Below, piece after piece: positions 60,658-64,000 of a stretch of 64,000 bases of DNA. Under the pieces are notes generated by a model that saw only the letters and a program-made list of their open reading frames with translations, was not told the origin of the DNA and did not search any database. The first letter of the stretch is position 1; each line of letters begins with the position of its first letter. The position numbers were made by a program, and so were the translations under genes. This stretch comes from CAYYWP01 sp050176585 (GTDB lineage Bacteria; Desulfobacterota; Binatia; HRBIN30; CADEER01). The stretch lies in the NCBI GenBank assembly GCA_050176585.1, contig JBFXHX010000018.1:25675-89674 (forward strand), given 5' to 3'.

Positions 60658-62910
60658 CTACAGCGCGGCGGCCAAGTGACCGGCCAATTCCTCCGGCGCC
60701 AGCGCGCCGCGGCCGGTGAGCAAGCGCACGCCAGCGGAGAGGAACGCCTCTTCACGCGCCTCGGCTTCGGCGTCGAGCAGAAAGAGCATCGGGATGTCGC
60801 GCGAGATCTCCGCCGCGCGCAGCCCGGCGATGGCGCGAAACACGTCGGCGCAGTGGGGCGACAGATGGAGGACAGCCGCCTCCGGCCGGATGGTCGGTAC
60901 CAGATCGAGCGCCTGGCGGCCGTCGAGCACGACCGCGGTCGAGATGCCGGCGTCGCTGAGCTGTGCGCGCACGTCGCTCATCACGTCGATGTCGTTGCTC
61001 ATCGCCAGGACGCGTTTCACCTTCGGCCCGAGGCGCTGGAGCAGCGCGGGAAGCTCGAGGTCGGCCACCGGGAGCATGGCGAAATCCACCGCGCCGAGCC
61101 AGAAGCCCCTCGGCCCGTCGGCCGACAGCGCATACGCGACCAGCGGCATGTGCGGGATGCCGCTGCCGTTCCGCAGATGGCGCAACATGCTCCACGCCGC
61201 GGCGCCGCCGAGGTTGATCGCCGCGCCGGCGAGCTGCCGGCCGCGCAGGTGCTGGGCCGCTTCGACCGTCGCCGGCAGCGCGGCCGCGCGGCGTCCGAAT
61301 TCGATCAAGCGCGCGACCGCCTGCGCCGCGCCCGAGCTGTCGTCGAGGACGATCAGCTCTCCCGCATCGCCATCGAGCGCGGGCACGACCGCCGGGGCGT
61401 CCGCCGCCGCGAGCGGGCTCGCCGCGCCGTCGCGCTGGATGGCGAACACGACATCTTCGTCATCGGCATCGAGGTCGAAAGCGTTGAGGTTCTGTTCCGC
61501 GGACTGCAACAGGAGATCCTTCTCGGCCAGCCGCTCGAGCAAACGCTCGTGCTCCTCGGCCGCTGCCGCCATTGCGGCGCGCAACGCGCTGAGCTCGGCC
61601 TCGACTTGCGCGCGCTGGTTCTGCGCGGCGCGCAGCTCGTCGCGGAGCTCCGCGACGGCCGCGCTGGCCGACGCCTGCGTGGCCGAAGCGGCGGACAGCG
61701 CCGCGTGCAGCTCGGCCGCCTGGCTGGCCTGCGCGGTCAGCTCCGCGACGCTTGTCCGCAGCGCGCTGACCTCTTCGGCGCGCGCGCGCGCGGCGTCGGA
61801 CGCGGCGCGCAGCTGTTCTTCGACCGCGTGGCGTTGTGCCGTCAGATCGGAGAATGCCGCATCCAGATCGGTCGCCTGGCGCTCGCGGTCGGTGAGCTGG
61901 GCCTGCAGTTCATCGATGCGCGCGCGCGCGGCCGCGCCGGCCTCGTGGGCGGCCGCGAGCTGGCCGGTGAGCTCGTCCACCCGAGTCTCGAGAGCGGGCA
62001 TCCGCTCGTGCTCGGCCCGGAGCGCCGCCAGCTCTCGTTCGAGCTGGGCGCCGCGTTCGCGGGCCGCTTTCAGAAACGACTGGGCGGTGACGCGCTCGGC
62101 CGCTTCCGTCGCGCGCTCGCGCTCGGCGGTCTCGAGCGCTTCGGTCAAGCGCGCGAGCTCGGCTTTCAGCGCCGCCAGCCCGCGCAGGAGCGTCGGTTGC
62201 CCGCCCGCGGCGTCCGGCTCGATCGCGGCGGACGCTGCTGGCGCAGCGGGGAGCTCGCTGAACGCCAGCGCGCAGACGCGCAGCGCCTGGCTGAGCGTTG
62301 TCAGCGCCGCGTCGGTGAAGCCGCGCGGGTTCGGTGAGAACAGCACCGCGACGCCGACTGGCGCGTTGGCGTGAAAGAAGGGCAGGGCCGCAATGCTCAG
62401 CCGGCGCGGGCTGATCGCGGTCAGCGACTTGGGAACGAACGGATTGTCGTGTGCGGCTTCGATGACGTTGATGCGCCGGTTGCGGAGACTGCGCAGCGGG
62501 ATGTCCCACGTACTCGCAGCCGATTCGCCGCTCAATGCGGCGAGCGCGTCGCGGTCGAGGTCGGCGTGCGACAGGAGTTGCAGCCGCCCGCTACGCGCGT
62601 CGTAGAGCAGCAGGGCGGCCGCCTTCGCGCTGGTGGCCCGGGCGAGCAGCCGCACGGCCTCTTCCGCATACACCGCCCGCGGCGGACGTGAAGCGTATAA
62701 TTGTTGGAGGTGATCGCGGAGTGCGCCGACACCGACCGCGCCCGCGGGCGCTGCCGGCGCGACGCCTGGCATGGCCCCGCCCTCCGCCTCGGTATCGGCG
62801 GCCGGGGCGGGCGCAGCGGTGAGCTCGGCTTCGCGAGCCTCGGCCGGCGGTTCAGTGGATGGAACAGCGCCGGCCGTGCTCGGCCGTCGCTGGCGCGAAA
62901 ACAGACCCAT
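60658..62910 (-). CDS. GAF-coiled coil protein with two degenerate receiver-like domains
   Basis: A 750-residue cytoplasmic protein. After a Pro/Ala-rich N-terminus, residues about 65-215 look like a GAF domain (LLARATSAKAAALLLYDARS, RLSIAALPFFHANAPVGVAV). Residues about 235-475 are a long Ala/Glu-rich coiled coil. The C-terminal 240 residues form two receiver-like domains: GELIVLDDSSGAAQAVARL and KVKRVLAMSNDIDVMSDVR. In both, the phosphoacceptor Asp expected after the third strand is absent (AAINLGG, AAVLHLSP), so neither should be phosphorylated. A scaffold or signal-binding role is likely. Confidence 0.65.
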   Translation of the reverse strand: MGLFSRQRRPSTAGAVPSTEPPAEAREAELTAAPAPAADTEAEGGAMPGVAPAAPAGAVGVGALRDHLQQLYASRPPRAVYAEEAVRLLARATSAKAAALLLYDARSGRLQLLSHADLDRDALAALSGESAASTWDIPLRSLRNRRINVIEAAHDNPFVPKSLTAISPRRLSIAALPFFHANAPVGVAVLFSPNPRGFTDAALTTLSQALRVCALAFSELPAAPAASAAIEPDAAGGQPTLLRGLAALKAELARLTEALETAERERATEAAERVTAQSFLKAARERGAQLERELAALRAEHERMPALETRVDELTGQLAAAHEAGAAARARIDELQAQLTDRERQATDLDAAFSDLTAQRHAVEEQLRAASDAARARAEEVSALRTSVAELTAQASQAAELHAALSAASATQASASAAVAELRDELRAAQNQRAQVEAELSALRAAMAAAAEEHERLLERLAEKDLLLQSAEQNLNAFDLDADDEDVVFAIQRDGAASPLAAADAPAVVPALDGDAGELIVLDDSSGAAQAVARLIEFGRRAAALPATVEAAQHLRGRQLAGAAINLGGAAAWSMLRHLRNGSGIPHMPLVAYALSADGPRGFWLGAVDFAMLPVADLELPALLQRLGPKVKRVLAMSNDIDVMSDVRAQLSDAGISTAVVLDGRQALDLVPTIRPEAAVLHLSPHCADVFRAIAGLRAAEISRDIPMLFLLDAEAEAREEAFLSAGVRLLTGRGALAPEELAGHLAAAL

Positions 62911-62913
62911 TGC

Positions 62914-63288
62914 TCAGTCCAGCGCCAGCGCCGACTGGACCTCCCACCAGCCCGGCTGATCCGTCGTGTCGACGATCAGCTCGAGACGCTGTGTATCGTC
63001 TGGCTCTCCCGAGAGCTCCAACCAGACCAGGTTCGCGCGCAACATCATGCTCTCGCCGTTCCTTTCAAGGACGAAGGTCAGGGCCTCGCCCGTCTGCGCG
63101 TCGACCGCGCCCTGATCGATCCGCAGCGATCCGCAGAAGCCGGTCAGCACCGCGAGACCAGCCGCAGAGATCGACTGCACCTCCAGCGGCACCCGGAGCC
63201 CCGGCCAACACTGCCCGAGCTCCAGCGAGAGCGTCACTGCCCCTGGCGGTACGGGCGGGTCCGGCGATTGGCCGTGAGCTGCGCGCAC
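62914..63288 (-). CDS. PilZ-like domain protein (tentative)
   Basis: A protein of about 124 residues if it starts at the GTG at 63288; the frame is open to 63504, but that part looks non-coding. The core, VPLEVQSISAAGLAVLTGF, has the D/NXSXXG-like turn of PilZ domains in degraded form, and LRIDQGAVDAQTGEALTFVL and MMLRANLVWLELSGE follow like the later strands. The RXXXR c-di-GMP motif is not evident. It starts upstream of the GAF-receiver gene on the same strand, three bases apart, so the two probably act together. Confidence 0.45.
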   Translation of the reverse strand: MRAAHGQSPDPPVPPGAVTLSLELGQCWPGLRVPLEVQSISAAGLAVLTGFCGSLRIDQGAVDAQTGEALTFVLERNGESMMLRANLVWLELSGEPDDTQRLELIVDTTDQPGWWEVQSALALD

Positions 63289-63530
63289 GCTGTCACGCGC
63301 TCGCAATTCACATACCACTGCGCCAATGCCACCCGCCGGCCTCCTGCGATGTGCGGCATCCCTGCGGCAGAGGCGGCCGGGCGGCACCGCGGCGAATTTG
63401 CGACGCGCGAAGCGCGCGCAGCCAGCCACTTGCGGTCGCGCCGAAACTTGTGAAGAAGTGCTGGCATGAGCGACCGGCGGGCTCCCGGCGACAGGCGACA
63501 CCACGGCGAACGGCGAGGTGAAAGGCGGGC

Positions 63531-63992
63531 GTGCAGGCGGTTGATCTGATCGCGGCTGGCGGCGTCATCGCATCGCCGCCGTCCGACTCGTTCGAGAGTG
63601 CCGTGCGCTTGCTGACGCACGCGCTGATCGCCAACGGCCAACTGGCGACGGACGTGGGCGAGCCCGCCGTGCGGGCGGTGTGCGAGCGCGAGGCGGTTGG
63701 CAGCACGGCGATCGTGGAGATCGGCGTGGCCGTGCCGCACGCACGGGTCGAGGGCGTGGACGGAGTAGTCGCGGCGCTCGCTACGTCGCCGACGGCGGTA
63801 TACTACCCGATCACCGGTGTCCCGATCTCGATCATGGTGATGGTCCTGTCGGCCCCCGACCGTGTCGAGGACCACCTGAACGCGTTGGCAGGTGTCTCGC
63901 TGTTGCTGCAGTCCGCGAGCCTGCGCCGCGCGCTGCAGCGCGCCGGCGATGCGGCGACCGCGCTCCGCGTGCTGCGCCGCGGCAGCGCTTGA
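63531..63992 (+). CDS. PTS IIA domain protein (fructose/Ntr type)
   Basis: A 153-residue EIIA-2-family protein. The phosphorylated His is in the motif VAVPHARVEGV near residue 68, preceded by CEREAVGSTAIVEIG. The part LSAPDRVEDHLNALAGVSLL is the conserved second half. It lacks the EIIB and EIIC partners nearby, so it may be a regulatory PtsN-like protein instead of a sugar transporter. A GTG start is used. The gene is divergent from the PilZ-like gene, with about 240 bases between them. Confidence 0.85.
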   Translation: MQAVDLIAAGGVIASPPSDSFESAVRLLTHALIANGQLATDVGEPAVRAVCEREAVGSTAIVEIGVAVPHARVEGVDGVVAALATSPTAVYYPITGVPISIMVMVLSAPDRVEDHLNALAGVSLLLQSASLRRALQRAGDAATALRVLRRGSA

Positions 63993-64000
63993 GCGAGAGC

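Noticed and set aside
60676..62374. Two long plus-strand frames opposite the GAF-receiver gene
   Set aside because: Both are low-complexity mirror images (Arg/Ser/Ala-rich) of the coiled-coil coding sequence on the minus strand.

Overview
The window is uniformly GC-rich bacterial chromosome, densely packed, with no rRNA, tRNA, CRISPR array, phage or insertion sequence that I could see. The parts list is Gram-negative: outer-membrane lipid transport proteins (MlaC, MlaA), a complete type II secretion operon, LytM/M23 cell-wall enzymes, MltG, MurE with a meso-DAP-type motif, and RpoD. The GspN type, the SufT-like protein, the CAD2-type alcohol dehydrogenase, the 180-kDa NAD-glutamate dehydrogenase and many secreted proteins with Thr/Pro linkers or calcium-type repeats fit a deltaproteobacterial-grade lineage (Myxococcota, Desulfobacterota or Binatota-like). 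That placement is inference; no marker here is decisive.

Layout. 1-11 kb: mlaC and mlaA (convergent), an alcohol dehydrogenase, a polytopic GT-C-like membrane protein, several secreted proteins of unknown function (including a tandem pair of paralogs at 7.8-10.0 kb), an SDR oxidoreductase followed by a decayed low-molecular-weight phosphatase, a Nudix hydrolase, a 46-residue protein with a nearly leaderless promoter, and a thrombospondin-type-3 repeat protein. 11-18 kb: rpoD with a small downstream gene, myo-inositol-1-phosphate synthase, an M23 protein overlapping an unknown gene, and an MBL-fold hydrolase. 18-34 kb: housekeeping enzymes (glutamate dehydrogenase, GNAT, RNA m5U methyltransferase, CysQ-like phosphatase, glycerophosphodiesterase, M23 peptidase, MltG, ABC-F ATPase) with small unknown genes between them.

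34-48 kb: an erpA-like Fe-S carrier, then the twelve-gene operon gspC-D-E-F-G-H-I-J-K-L-M-N, reading one way with many overlaps and a recognisable promoter, followed by a SufT-like gene. The prepilin peptidase (GspO) is not in the window. Many secreted proteins encoded nearby could be its clients, but this is not shown.

48-64 kb: a lipase-maturation-factor-like membrane protein, a tandem universal stress protein, and an iron module: fur, a strong promoter overlapped by a Fur-box palindrome, and a fused cytochrome c-FTR1 iron permease, with the broken remains of an ApbE flavin transferase gene behind it. Then come a Cys-rich secreted protein, a GST, a predicted secreted fusion of a PheC-like (cyclohexadienyl dehydratase/SBP) domain with an AroQ-gamma chorismate mutase, an unknown gene with murE, a GAF/coiled-coil/degenerate-receiver protein, a PilZ-like protein and a PTS IIA domain.

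The observations I consider most worth checking are the PheC-AroQ fusion, the Fur-controlled cytochrome c-FTR1 locus with its rearranged ApbE remnant, the tandem secreted paralogs of unknown family, and the double degenerate-receiver protein. I found no clearly new multi-gene defence or mobile system.
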